Below are positions 49,996-59,296 of a stretch of DNA of 64,000 nt, piece after piece; the stretch's first letter is position 1; the number at the start of each line of letters is the position of its first letter. A model generated the notes under the pieces. The model ran no database searches and had not been told where the DNA came from. It saw nothing but the letters and a program-made list of their open reading frames with translations. The position numbers and the translations under genes were made by a program. This stretch comes from JACVCJ01 sp052437175 (GTDB taxonomy: Bacteria > Bacteroidota > Bacteroidia > CAIKAF01), in assembly GCA_052437175.1 (NCBI GenBank), contig JBQVOK010000004.1, positions 186,001 through 250,000 on the forward strand, written 5' to 3'.

Positions 49996-50924
49996 GTAAC
50001 ACCCGCCCGCATATAGCTCTTCTCTGTAACAACCGTATGGCTGTTCCCGCCCTGCAGACCCTGCATGGTATGGGATTGCTCTGTGCAATAGGCGTGCCGG
50101 AGAACAATGCGGATATTATGGATTTCTGTTCTGTTTTTGCTGCACAGACGGGTATTCCCCTGCAACTTTTCCGTAAAGAGGATTTAGCTGCGCAGCTGAA
50201 CAACTGGCTGGAGACCAGCCGGGCTGAGACCGTGTTTATGATGACCTTCCCCTGGAAAATACCGGCTGAGGTACTTTCAGGACAGGCAAAATTCTACAAT
50301 TTTCATTACGGATTATTACCGGAGATGCGTGGTGCAGACCCGGTTTTTGAGTCCCTGCGCCAGCAGAAAAAAGAAACGGGCATTACGGTGCATGCGGTTG
50401 AAAAAGGTATCGACCGCGGACCGGTGCTTTTTCGTCAGCCTTTGCCGCTGAGTGCAGATATGACACATGGATTGCTGTGTACCCAGCTGGCTTACCTGGG
50501 TGCACGCATCATTCCCGAAGTGCTGAATTCGCTTCAGCATACAGGGCAGGCACAGGATGAAAGCGGGGCCCGTTATTTCAAAAGGCCGGGTCTGGCCGAA
50601 GTATGTGTACGCTGGGAAAGCCAGGATGCCGCTGCGGCCGCCGCACTGGCCCGGGCCTGTAACCCCTGGAACAAAGGGGCCTATACACAATGGAACGGCT
50701 GGAACGTACGCATTGTGGAAGCTACGCCGGTACAGGCAGACGCAAACGGAGCCCTGCCCGGTACGGTACTTTCCATCGACCGCGAGGGCGGACTTTGCGT
50801 GCAATGCAAAGACAATACGCAACTTAAAATCGATATTATTTATACCGACGAAGGATTTATGTCCGGACACCGGCTCCTGAGCTTCGGAATGAAGAAAGGC
50901 GATCGTTTTACCACTATTCAATAA
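49992..50924 (+). CDS. Formyltransferase-family protein
   Basis: The protein has about 310 residues from the ATG at 49992 (MSNTRPHIALLCNN), which overlaps the preceding stop (ATGA); the upstream start at 49962 is rejected. The N-terminal domain has the formyltransferase active-site set: Asn and His in FYNFHYGLLPEMRGADP and the Asp in KGIDRGPVLF. A C-terminal domain (about 215-310) resembles the formyl_trans_C OB-type domain (WNKGAYTQWNGWNVRIVEA, KPLPG-like ALPGTVLSID). It resembles methionyl-tRNA formyltransferase and sugar N-formyltransferases. A true Fmt would usually have a longer SLLPxxRG site and lie beside def, so a specialised N-formylation of a sugar or amine is more likely here. Confidence 0.8.
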   Translation: MSNTRPHIALLCNNRMAVPALQTLHGMGLLCAIGVPENNADIMDFCSVFAAQTGIPLQLFRKEDLAAQLNNWLETSRAETVFMMTFPWKIPAEVLSGQAKFYNFHYGLLPEMRGADPVFESLRQQKKETGITVHAVEKGIDRGPVLFRQPLPLSADMTHGLLCTQLAYLGARIIPEVLNSLQHTGQAQDESGARYFKRPGLAEVCVRWESQDAAAAAALARACNPWNKGAYTQWNGWNVRIVEATPVQADANGALPGTVLSIDREGGLCVQCKDNTQLKIDIIYTDEGFMSGHRLLSFGMKKGDRFTTIQ

Positions 50925-50947
50925 ATCACTTATCCAAAATCTCAAAC

Positions 50948-53900
50948 ATGAAACATTACGTACATTCTGCATCCAAGGCGTTTCTGCTTTTCTGCCTGCT
51001 TGCAGCAGCGATTTTGCAGGGCCGCGATCTTAAGGCCCAGACGAGCCTTGCTGCGGGCGATATCGCCTTCACGGGGTACAACTCCAACGCATCGCCTGCG
51101 GCAGGTGATACCATCGCTTTTGTGCTGCTTACCAATATTTCGGCCAGTACGCAGATCAGCATTACCGACCGCGGTTATAACGGCAGCGGCTGGGTGGGCG
51201 CGGGTTCCACAGAAGGGACCATTACCTGGACCACCGGTTCGGCCTTACCCTGGGGCACAGAGATCTATATCTGCGGCCTTTCGGCGCGGGTATACAACCC
51301 GGTATCAGGTACCTTTACCTCCAACGGTAGTGTAACGCTTACAGAAGGAACCTCTCCGAACGGACTGTCCATCTCGAACGTGGGCGACCAGTTCATTGCC
51401 TTCCAGGGTGGTGGCGGATCTATTACGGGCGGCGGCGTTACGATCATTGCCGGTCTGCACTTTCTTACCTGTAATGCCAATACCAGCACGGCAACCTGGG
51501 ACGGAGCGGGTTGTACCATCGGTCCCAATTCATCCGTTATGCCTCCCGGTCTTACCGGAGGTACCAATGCTTTTTATACAGGCACCATGCCCGGCGGCAT
51601 ACTGCCGACCATCGCCCGTTTTAACTGTACGGGAACCCCGGCGACCACGCCTGCACAGATCCGCACGGCCGTTATGAACCAGGCCAACTGGACCCTTGCC
51701 AATTCTGCACTTTCCATGCCTTCCAAATGTGTATTTGTAAGTTCTACCCCGGTGATCAATGCACACCCGCAGAACCGCACCATTTGTAACAACGGCAATA
51801 CCACCATGTCTATTTCGGCCATAGGGGCCACATCTTATCAATGGTATGTGAATACCGGTGCCGGTTTCAATATGGTTCCGGCCGGAGCACCCTACAGCGG
51901 TATAAATACCAACACACTTACCATAACAGGGGGTACCACGTCTATGAACGGCTACCAGTACCGTTGTGTAGCTACCAACGGCTCAGGCTCAGCCACCAGT
52001 AACCCGTCTACACTCACCGTAATTACAGTAACCACAACGGGTAGCAGCACGAACGTAAGCTGTATCGGCGGCAATAACGGCAGCGCCACGGTGGTTGCTT
52101 CCGGCGGAATTTTGCCCTATACGTACAGCTGGAGCCCGAGCGGCGGCACAGCAGCCACGGCCAGCGGACTTGCTGCAGATAACTATTCCGTGCTGGTAAC
52201 CGACAATATAGGATGCCAGGCCACACGGGCCTTTAATATTACGGAACCGGCTTCCGGTATGAGCGCTACGATCTCTAAAACCGATGTAAGCTGCAACGGC
52301 GGCGGTAACGGAACGGCAACCGTGGTAGTATCGGGCGGTACTACACCGTATACCTACAGCTGGTCGCCGAGCGGCGGCACCAATGCTACAGCTACCGGTC
52401 TCAGCCAGGGAACCTACACGGTAACCGTAACCGATAACGGTGGTTGCCAGATCACCCGTAGTATTACCGTAAACCAGCCGGCTACGGCCCTGGGCGGAAC
52501 TACTTCTAAAACGGACGTAAGCTGCAACGGCGGTGGCAACGGAACGGCTACGGTAGTAGCTTCCGGCGGTACCACACCGTATACCTACAGCTGGTCACCA
52601 AGCGGTGGCACCAATGCTACGGCTACGGGTCTCAGCCAGGGAACCTACACGGTAACGGTAACCGATTTTAACGGTTGCCAGATCACGCGCAGCGCTACGG
52701 TAAACCAGCCTGCTACGGCCCTGGGTGGAACTACTTCTAAAACAGATGTAAGTTGTAATATGGGTAGCAACGGAACAGCTACGGTAGTAGCTTCCGGCGG
52801 TACTACACCGTATACCTACAGCTGGTCGCCAAGCGGCGGCACCAATGCTACGGCTACGGGTCTTGCTGCGGGTACCTACACGGTAACGGTAACCGATTTT
52901 AACGGTTGCCAGATCACGCGCAGCGCTACGGTAACCCAACCGGCAACGGCCCTGGGCGGAAGCATTTCTAAAACGGATGTAAGCTGCAACGGTGGTAGCA
53001 ACGGAACAGCCACAGTAGTAGCTTCCGGTGGTACTACACCCTATACCTACAGCTGGAGCCCGAGCGGCGGCACCAATGCCACGGCTACAGGTCTTGCGCA
53101 GGGTTCCTACACAGTAACGGTAACCGATTTTAACGGTTGCCAGATCACGCGCAGCGCTACGGTAACCCAACCGGCAACGGCCCTGGATGGTACCATTTCT
53201 CAAACCGACGTAAGCTGTACCGGTGGATCTAACGGAACGGCTACGGTAGTAGCATCCGGCGGAACTACACCGTATACCTACAGCTGGAGCCCGAGCGGTG
53301 GCACCAATGCCACGGCAACGGGTCTTGCGCAGGGCACTTATACGGTAACAGTAACCGATTTTAACGGTTGCCAGATCACGCGCAGCACTACGGTAAATCA
53401 ACCGGCTACCGCCCTGGACGGTACCACTTCTAAAACGGATGTAAGCTGTAATGGAGGTAGCAACGGAACGGCCACAGTAGTAGCCTCCGGTGGTACAGGA
53501 ACCTATACCTACAGCTGGGCACCGAGCGGTGGCACCAATGCCACGGCAACGGGTCTTGCCGCCGGTACCTACACGGTAACGGTAACCGATAACAATAGCT
53601 GCCAGATCACCCGTACCGTAACGGTAAATCAGCCTGCGGCCCTTGACGGTACTACCTCTAAAACGGATGTAAGCTGCAACGGCGGAGCCAACGGCACGGC
53701 CACGGTGGTTGCTTCCGGTGGTACTACGCCCTATACCTACAGCTGGTCACCGAGCGGTGGTACCAATGCTACGGCAACGGGTCTTTCACAGGGTACATAT
53801 ACCGTAACGGTAACCGATAACAATACCTGTCAGATCACCCGCACGGTAACGGTAAATCAGCCTGCGGCCCTCGATGGCACTATTTCCAAAACGGATGTAA

Positions 53901-56900
53901 GCTGCAACGGCGGAAGCAACGGAACGGCCACAGTAGCAGTGTCCGGCGGTACTACACCCTATACCTACAGCTGGGCTCCTTCGGGCGGAACGGCTGCTAC
54001 GGCTACGGGTCTTGCCCAGGGCACTTACACGGTAACCGTAACCGATAACAATACCTGCCAGATCACCCGTACGGTAACGGTAAATGAACCTGCTGCCATG
54101 GTGCTTACCCCGTCTCACACCGATGTAAGCTGTAACGGCGGCGGTAACGGAACAGCTACCGTAACGGTAAGCGGCGGCGCTACTCCATACAGCTACAGCT
54201 GGTCGCCATCGGGCGGAACGGCTGCTACAGCTACCGGTCTTGCCGCAGGCACGTACACGGTAACTGTGACCGACAACAATACCTGCCAGGCTACGCAAAG
54301 CATTACGGTAAATCAGCCTTCTGCCATCAGCCTTACGCCTTCACATACGGATGTAAGCTGCAATGGCGGTTCTAACGGTACGGCCACGGTAACAGCCAGT
54401 GGTGGTGTGGGGCCTTACAGCTACAGCTGGAGCCCGAGCGGCGGCACAGCAGCTACGGCCACGGGTTTGGCTGCGGGTACGTACACCGTAACCGTAACCG
54501 ATAACAATACCTGCCAGGCTACGCAAAGCATTACGGTAAATCAGCCTTCTGCCATCAGTCTTACGCCTTCACATACGGATGTAAGTTGTAACGGAGGTTC
54601 TAATGGTACGGCCACAGTAACAGCCAGCGGTGGTGTGGGTCCTTACAGCTACAGCTGGAGCCCGAGCGGTGGTACCAATGCCACGGCCACGGGTTTGGCA
54701 GCGGGTACGTACACGGTAACGGTAACCGATAACAATACCTGCCAGGCTACGCAAAGCATTGCGGTAAGTCAGCCTGCTGCCCTTAGTATAACACCTTCGC
54801 ATACGGATGTAAGCTGTAATGGCGGTTCTAACGGTACGGCCACGGCTACGGTAAGCGGTGGTGTAGGTCCCTACAGCTACAGCTGGTCGCCATCAGGCGG
54901 CACCAATGCCACAGCTACAGGTCTTGCGGCAGGCACGTATACGGTAACGGTAACGGATAACAATACCTGCCAGGCTACGCAAAGCATTACGGTAAATCAG
55001 CCTGCTGCGATCAGCCTTACTCCCTCACATACGGATGTAAGCTGCAATGGCGGTTCTAACGGTACGGCCACGGTAACAGCCAGTGGTGGTGTGGGTCCTT
55101 ACAGCTACAGCTGGAGCCCGAGCGGCGGAACGGCTGCTACAGCTACAGGTCTTGCTGCAGGTACGTATACGGTAACTGTGACCGATAACAATACCTGCCA
55201 GGCTACACAGAGCGTTACCATTACAGAGCCCTCGGCTTTCAGTGTAACGCCTTCGCACACGAATGTAAGCTGTAACGGCGGCAGCAACGGTACAGCCACG
55301 GTAACGGTAAGCGGCGCCACGGCACCGTACAGCTACAGCTGGTCGCCATCAGGCGGCACCAATGCCACGGCTACGGGTCTTGCCGCAGGCACCTACACGG
55401 TAACCATCACCGATAATAATACCTGCCAGACCACACAGAGCATTACCATCACGCAGCCTTCGGCTTTCAGCGTAACACCTTCGCATACCAATGTAAGCTG
55501 TAACGGCGGCGGCAACGGCACGGCCACGGTAACGGTAAGCGGTGCTACAGCGCCATACAGCTACAGTTGGTCGCCATCGGGCGGCACCAATGCCACAGCT
55601 ACAGGTCTTGCCGCAGGCACGTATACGGTAACCATCACGGATGACAATACCTGCCAGACGACACAGAGCATTACCATCACGCAGCCTTCGGCCTTCAGCA
55701 TCACGGCTTCACAGACAGATATACTCTGCAATGGAGCCTCTACCGGTACGGCCACGGTAACGGTGAGCGGCGCTACGGCTCCCTATACCTACAGCTGGAG
55801 TCCTTCAGGCGGTACAGCGGCTACGGCCAGCGGTCTTTCTGCAGGTACGTATACGGTGACCATCACCGACAGCAATATGTGCCAGGCCACACAAAGCTTC
55901 AGCCTGCTGCAGCCCCTGGCCTTCAGTATTACGGGCAGTCAGACCAATATCAGCTGTAACGGCGATTCTACAGGTACGGCCACCGTAACGGTAAGCGGCG
56001 CCACAGCCCCGTATACCTACAGCTGGAGTCCTTACGGCGGTACAGCGGCCACGGCTGCGGGTCTTGTAGCGGGTACCTACACGGTAACGGTTACCGACAG
56101 CAACCTGTGCCAGACCACACAAAACTTTACCCTGACCGAGAGCCCGGCCCTGGCCGTTCAGGTTTCATCGGCAGACCTAAGCTGCTTCGGTGCTAACAAC
56201 GGTTATGCAGCCGTAACGGTAAGCGGCGGCGTAGGTCCGTATACTTACAGCTGGACCGGTGGCGGAGCAACGGATTCTATCGGCGGACTTACCGCAGGTG
56301 TGTATACCGTAACCATTACCGATTCCCTGTTCTGTACCACACAAGCAAATGTTACGATAAACGAACCTGCCGAACTGACCCTGCAGATGTGGCAGCAGAA
56401 TATTTCCTGCACAGGTAACGGCGCCGACGGTATGGCTGCCGTAACCGTAAGCGGCGGAACTACCCCGTACAACTACAGCTGGACGCCGGGTGCCCAGACA
56501 AACGACAGCCTCAGTAACCTGGCCGCCGGTACCTACACGGTACTGGTTACCGATGACAATGGCTGCAGTGCTACAGACAGCGTTGTGATAGACGGCCCCG
56601 AGCAGTTCCAGGCAACGCAGAATGTAAGTATCTGCCAGGGCCAGAGTTACAGCATCGGAAACAGTACCTACACAGCGGGTGGTACGTATACCGATACACT
56701 GCTTACAGCCGCCGGCTGCGACAGCGTGGTAACAACCATACTGACCGTAAATACCGTAAATGCGACCATTACCAATAACGATCCCACACTGCTGGCTTCT
56801 GCAGGTGGCACAGACTACAAATGGATGAACTGCGAAACCGGTCAGCTCATCGGTGGCGCCACATCGCAGAGTTACACAGCCACAGCCAACGGCAGCTATG

Positions 56901-57208
56901 CGGTGATCATAACACAGAACGGATGTACCGATACTTCGGCATGCGCGGACATTGTACGCGTATCGCTGAACGAAATACCGGACGGTTCTGTAAACTTCTT
57001 CCCGAACCCGACCCGTGGTTCCATCACGGTAAAAACGGACGGTATCATCGTGAAGAAGACTGAACTGATGGACATCACCGGTAAACAACACCCGGTGATC
57101 CAGAACGGAAACAGCCTGGACCTTTCGGCACTGCAAAACGGGGTATACCTCGTGCGCATCACCGATGTAAATGGCAGGCAGTACACTTCACGTATCGTGA
57201 AGATCTAA
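50948..57208 (+). CDS. Giant SprB-repeat adhesin with T9SS sorting domain (2086 residues)
   Basis: A signal peptide (about 1-30) leads into a beta-rich N-terminal domain (LAAGDIAFTGYNSNASPAAG, about 35-200) and an Ig-like domain (about 275-355, CNNGNTTMSISAIGATSYQW). About 20 tandem SprB repeats of roughly 75 residues follow (about 362-1886), each with the cores TDVSCNGGSNGTATV, PYTYSWSPSGGTNATATGL and GTYTVTVTDNNTCQ. After a linker domain (about 1890-2000) the protein ends in a sorting domain: FFPNPTRGSITVKTD, MDITGKQHPV, LQNGVYLVRITD. SprB repeats are the building units of the gliding-motility adhesin and other Bacteroidota surface proteins. It starts 23 bp after the formyltransferase and may be its co-transcribed partner. 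Confidence 0.93.
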   Translation: MKHYVHSASKAFLLFCLLAAAILQGRDLKAQTSLAAGDIAFTGYNSNASPAAGDTIAFVLLTNISASTQISITDRGYNGSGWVGAGSTEGTITWTTGSALPWGTEIYICGLSARVYNPVSGTFTSNGSVTLTEGTSPNGLSISNVGDQFIAFQGGGGSITGGGVTIIAGLHFLTCNANTSTATWDGAGCTIGPNSSVMPPGLTGGTNAFYTGTMPGGILPTIARFNCTGTPATTPAQIRTAVMNQANWTLANSALSMPSKCVFVSSTPVINAHPQNRTICNNGNTTMSISAIGATSYQWYVNTGAGFNMVPAGAPYSGINTNTLTITGGTTSMNGYQYRCVATNGSGSATSNPSTLTVITVTTTGSSTNVSCIGGNNGSATVVASGGILPYTYSWSPSGGTAATASGLAADNYSVLVTDNIGCQATRAFNITEPASGMSATISKTDVSCNGGGNGTATVVVSGGTTPYTYSWSPSGGTNATATGLSQGTYTVTVTDNGGCQITRSITVNQPATALGGTTSKTDVSCNGGGNGTATVVASGGTTPYTYSWSPSGGTNATATGLSQGTYTVTVTDFNGCQITRSATVNQPATALGGTTSKTDVSCNMGSNGTATVVASGGTTPYTYSWSPSGGTNATATGLAAGTYTVTVTDFNGCQITRSATVTQPATALGGSISKTDVSCNGGSNGTATVVASGGTTPYTYSWSPSGGTNATATGLAQGSYTVTVTDFNGCQITRSATVTQPATALDGTISQTDVSCTGGSNGTATVVASGGTTPYTYSWSPSGGTNATATGLAQGTYTVTVTDFNGCQITRSTTVNQPATALDGTTSKTDVSCNGGSNGTATVVASGGTGTYTYSWAPSGGTNATATGLAAGTYTVTVTDNNSCQITRTVTVNQPAALDGTTSKTDVSCNGGANGTATVVASGGTTPYTYSWSPSGGTNATATGLSQGTYTVTVTDNNTCQITRTVTVNQPAALDGTISKTDVSCNGGSNGTATVAVSGGTTPYTYSWAPSGGTAATATGLAQGTYTVTVTDNNTCQITRTVTVNEPAAMVLTPSHTDVSCNGGGNGTATVTVSGGATPYSYSWSPSGGTAATATGLAAGTYTVTVTDNNTCQATQSITVNQPSAISLTPSHTDVSCNGGSNGTATVTASGGVGPYSYSWSPSGGTAATATGLAAGTYTVTVTDNNTCQATQSITVNQPSAISLTPSHTDVSCNGGSNGTATVTASGGVGPYSYSWSPSGGTNATATGLAAGTYTVTVTDNNTCQATQSIAVSQPAALSITPSHTDVSCNGGSNGTATATVSGGVGPYSYSWSPSGGTNATATGLAAGTYTVTVTDNNTCQATQSITVNQPAAISLTPSHTDVSCNGGSNGTATVTASGGVGPYSYSWSPSGGTAATATGLAAGTYTVTVTDNNTCQATQSVTITEPSAFSVTPSHTNVSCNGGSNGTATVTVSGATAPYSYSWSPSGGTNATATGLAAGTYTVTITDNNTCQTTQSITITQPSAFSVTPSHTNVSCNGGGNGTATVTVSGATAPYSYSWSPSGGTNATATGLAAGTYTVTITDDNTCQTTQSITITQPSAFSITASQTDILCNGASTGTATVTVSGATAPYTYSWSPSGGTAATASGLSAGTYTVTITDSNMCQATQSFSLLQPLAFSITGSQTNISCNGDSTGTATVTVSGATAPYTYSWSPYGGTAATAAGLVAGTYTVTVTDSNLCQTTQNFTLTESPALAVQVSSADLSCFGANNGYAAVTVSGGVGPYTYSWTGGGATDSIGGLTAGVYTVTITDSLFCTTQANVTINEPAELTLQMWQQNISCTGNGADGMAAVTVSGGTTPYNYSWTPGAQTNDSLSNLAAGTYTVLVTDDNGCSATDSVVIDGPEQFQATQNVSICQGQSYSIGNSTYTAGGTYTDTLLTAAGCDSVVTTILTVNTVNATITNNDPTLLASAGGTDYKWMNCETGQLIGGATSQSYTATANGSYAVIITQNGCTDTSACADIVRVSLNEIPDGSVNFFPNPTRGSITVKTDGIIVKKTELMDITGKQHPVIQNGNSLDLSALQNGVYLVRITDVNGRQYTSRIVKI
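52030..56605 (+). repeat. Tandem SprB repeat array inside the giant adhesin
   Basis: About 20 units of roughly 225-230 bp lie in register with the reading frame. Two subfamilies are visible. The 5' units (2-9) carry ...KTDVSC...CQITRS/T...QPATAL or PAALDG. The 3' units (10-16) carry ...SHTDVSCNGG...GPYSYSW...CQATQSITVNQPSA. Units 17-20 are the most diverged. Units 11, 12 and 14 are nearly identical at DNA level. The pattern indicates block duplication and ongoing homogenisation. Confidence 0.9.
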
Positions 57209-57238
57209 AGACGGAGATTTTGTATGCTTGAATAAGGG

Positions 57239-57265
57239 AGCGGGGCAGTAATGTCCCGCTTTCTT
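57239..57265 (+). terminator. Probable terminator of the SprB operon
   Basis: AGCGGGGC (57239-57246) pairs with GTCCCGCT (57253-57260), one mismatch, loop AGTAAT, followed by TTCTTTAT. It lies 30 bp after the stop. The U-tract is weak, so confidence is moderate. Confidence 0.6.
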
Positions 57266-57389
57266 TATATATGGAGATCCCGAAAGCTACATCGTCGTAT
57301 ATAAGGCATTACGTATAGGCCAGCTCCTGCGGGCAGGCACATATTGTCTTTAACAGGCAGACAGCAACTATGTATGGTATATGGCCGGA

Positions 57390-58088
57390 TCAGTGGGGTT
57401 CCGGCCGGTCTTTGCCACCCCGCAGACGGGGTTCATAGTACAGGATATTACTCCAGTCGCCGATGCCCAGTATAAACCATTTTTCCTGTTCGATCTTGGC
57501 TATTTCCTGTTCCAGGGCAGTGGTATCGGCAAGCTCTTTAGGACCGAATAATTTCTGCAGCAAACCGGCAGGCCTGCGCTGCTCTTCCAGTTGTTTCTGT
57601 AAAGCCTGAAGGCGCAGGTTAAAGATATCCACTTCGGTATAAAAATCGGCGATGAGGTCGTCGATATTCTGTATTTCTTCGTGCAGTTCGGCGTTCTGTT
57701 TTTCCGGTCCGTTGTCACCCATCTCAAACAGCTCGGCACATTCCAGGATCATATAATCCAGGTGGTTTTCTTCGTTGTTCAGAAAGGCCCGGGTACGGCT
57801 GATGTGGAGGCGGAGTTCCGTTTCGGGATAGATGTTGCGGGCGCTGAGCTCTTCCAGGAAGCGGAAAAGACGGTCGCGTCCCTCTTTGTAACGGCCGCGT
57901 ATGGCAATGGCATCATCATAATCCCATATCACGGAACGGCATATCTTCGGGTCGGCGCTTACAAGGATCTGGAAGGGAAGGGGTAAATAGTAATTGTATT
58001 CAGCAATACCACGCGAACGACCGCCTGCTTTATGAGGATTTTCCGCCGGATCGAAATCCAGGGCATATAAATAACTTCGGTTTGCCAT
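57390..58088 (-). CDS. Uncharacterised protein with central coiled coil
   Basis: The protein has 232 residues and no signal peptide or membrane segment. The N-terminus (MANRSYLYALDFDPAENPHK) is followed by an alpha-helical part and a predicted coiled coil (about 150-195, IFNLRLQALQKQLEEQRRPA), then an Arg/Pro-rich end (YEPRLRGGKDRPEPH). I do not recognise the family with certainty. It may be related to cytoplasmic proteins of unknown function found near immunity or restriction genes in other bacteria, but nothing here supports that. It is transcribed alone, opposite to the genes on both sides. Confidence 0.6.
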   Translation of the reverse strand: MANRSYLYALDFDPAENPHKAGGRSRGIAEYNYYLPLPFQILVSADPKICRSVIWDYDDAIAIRGRYKEGRDRLFRFLEELSARNIYPETELRLHISRTRAFLNNEENHLDYMILECAELFEMGDNGPEKQNAELHEEIQNIDDLIADFYTEVDIFNLRLQALQKQLEEQRRPAGLLQKLFGPKELADTTALEQEIAKIEQEKWFILGIGDWSNILYYEPRLRGGKDRPEPH

Positions 58089-58432
58089 TGAGCTTGCAGG
58101 TGAGTAAATTAAAGTTTTTGATTTTCAGGTTTTTAGAGTTGGTATTGTATTTTAGAAGGTGCTAAAATATTCATTTTACAGCATATTTTTGAAACCTTTA
58201 GATAATAATCTGCGTTTAATAGAACATACCCCTTGTTTATATACACAACGTATTTGTGTACTTTATCTTTTGATAAATCAGTTTCTTACACTTTTTCTTA
58301 TTAGGTAAATCCCTGCGTGCTCATAACACAGAGTTCTTGCATTTTATGACTTTTAAGAAAAATGGGAATTTTTTAATGTATTCTTATTTAATCTGTTGGA
58401 TAAGTAACTGTATTAATTAAAATAGATTTATT
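58089..58432. other. AT-rich intergenic stretch, no gene seen
   Basis: This 344-bp gap between divergent genes is notably AT-rich compared with the flanks. It contains TAnnTTTG-like boxes (TATTTTTG near 58183), but none has a well-spaced TTTG partner. It contains no long hairpin or frame. It probably holds the promoters of both flanking genes. Confidence 0.5.
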
Positions 58433-58870
58433 ATGAGAACTATGCAGATTTTATTGGCGGGAGTCCTGTCAGTGGCATTTTTAACCGCTTGTAACGGACA
58501 GCAGGACAAAAAAGTGGAACAGGCCAAACAGGATGTGAAAGAGGCGGAAGAAAAGCTGGATGAAGCCCGTGCCAAAGCTAACGCTGAGTACGAAGCTTAT
58601 AAAGCCGACGTAAACGAACGTATCGCGGAAAACGAGCGTAAGATCGCCAACCTCCGCGAAGACATGAAAAACAGTAAAAAAGAGGTGAAAAAAGAGTACC
58701 GTGACCAGGTAGACAAACTCGAAGTAAAAAACAACGAACTCAAAAAAGAGATCGGTGAATTTCAGAATACTTCGGACGAAAAATGGCAGGCCTTCAAGCG
58801 TGAGTTCAATCACGATATGGATGAACTGGGCAAGGCTTTCAACGACCTGGGTAAGGATAATGCAAAATAG
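58433..58870 (+). CDS. Coiled-coil lipoprotein, unknown function
   Basis: The protein has 145 residues. The lipoprotein signal peptide (about 1-20) ends in VAFLTACNGQQ with Cys20 as the lipidation site. The rest is highly charged and almost wholly coiled coil (KVEQAKQDVKEAEEKLDEAR, KKEVKKEYRDQVDKLEVKNN, FNHDMDELGKAFNDLGKD). Such small coiled-coil lipoproteins lie at the inner or outer membrane facing the periplasm; in several Bacteroidota they occur beside small stress membrane proteins, as here. It is followed by the 51-residue membrane protein after 49 bp. Confidence 0.75.
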   Translation: MRTMQILLAGVLSVAFLTACNGQQDKKVEQAKQDVKEAEEKLDEARAKANAEYEAYKADVNERIAENERKIANLREDMKNSKKEVKKEYRDQVDKLEVKNNELKKEIGEFQNTSDEKWQAFKREFNHDMDELGKAFNDLGKDNAK

Positions 58871-58919
58871 ATTTCCCCACGTTTTGTAGAGAGAAAAAAA
58901 TAACTTAAAAACAGTAATC

Positions 58920-59075
58920 ATGGGAAATATATTGTATATAATCGCAGTAGTACTCGTTATAGCCTGGGCCATCGGGTTCCTGGGTTATCACGCAGGAAGC
59001 ATTATTCATATTCTGCTCGTAATCGCGGCCATTGCCATACTCCTTAGACTGATCAGGGGCAGCCGTGAAGTATAA
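58920..59075 (+). CDS. Lmo0937-family small membrane protein (51 residues)
   Basis: The frame from the ATG at 58920 encodes MGNILYIIAVVLVIAWAIGF, then LGYHAGSIIHILLVIAAIAI and LLRLIRGSREV, with the stop TAA at 59073-59075. The two hydrophobic helices, the Leu-Trp-x-x-Gly start and the closing Arg-rich tail match the lmo0937/DUF5670 family of tiny membrane proteins. These are often induced by stress. It is too short for many gene callers. It follows the coiled-coil lipoprotein on the same strand and is followed by tandem terminators. Confidence 0.85.
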   Translation: MGNILYIIAVVLVIAWAIGFLGYHAGSIIHILLVIAAIAILLRLIRGSREV

Positions 59076-59183
59076 AACGTTTTTCGAATCTTATTACACT
59101 ACGAAAACTACCAGCAGGGTGAACTATAAAAGTTGACTGATAGGAGGGCCGGCAAGTCCGGTTCGGAGTTGGTAATACAGTTT

Positions 59184-59210
59184 AGGGCGCTATTTACAGC
59201 GCCCTTTTTT
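59184..59210 (+). terminator. Terminator after the lmo0937-like gene
   Basis: AGGGCGCT (59184-59191) pairs perfectly with AGCGCCCT (from about 59197), followed by TTTTTT on the plus strand. It lies about 110 bp beyond the stop, so the transcript has a long 3' end. Confidence 0.85.
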
Positions 59211-59249
59211 CGTTAAGATCATCGTATTTTTTTTACATACAACCAGAAG

Positions 59250-59282
59250 TCCCCGGCTTTGCAAAAAGTGCGGGGATTTTTT
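59250..59282 (+). terminator. Second tandem plus-strand terminator
   Basis: TCCCCG (59250-59255) pairs with CGGGGA (59271-59276) around a 15-nt loop that may itself be folded, followed by TTTTTT (59277-59282). It is a back-up to the terminator at 59184. Confidence 0.65.
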
Positions 59283-59296
59283 GGGCTCACAGGCAA

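Noticed and set aside
52595..53401. Long minus-strand ORF of 268 codons inside the SprB gene
   Set aside because: It repeats with the same 225-bp period, gives a low-complexity Arg/Tyr/Ser-rich product and is the shadow of a strongly biased coding strand.
52030..56605. Regular direct repeats resembling a CRISPR array or satellite DNA
   Set aside because: The period is about 225 bp, in frame with one long ORF, and the translation is the SprB repeat family. Units are not separated by unique spacers of constant length.
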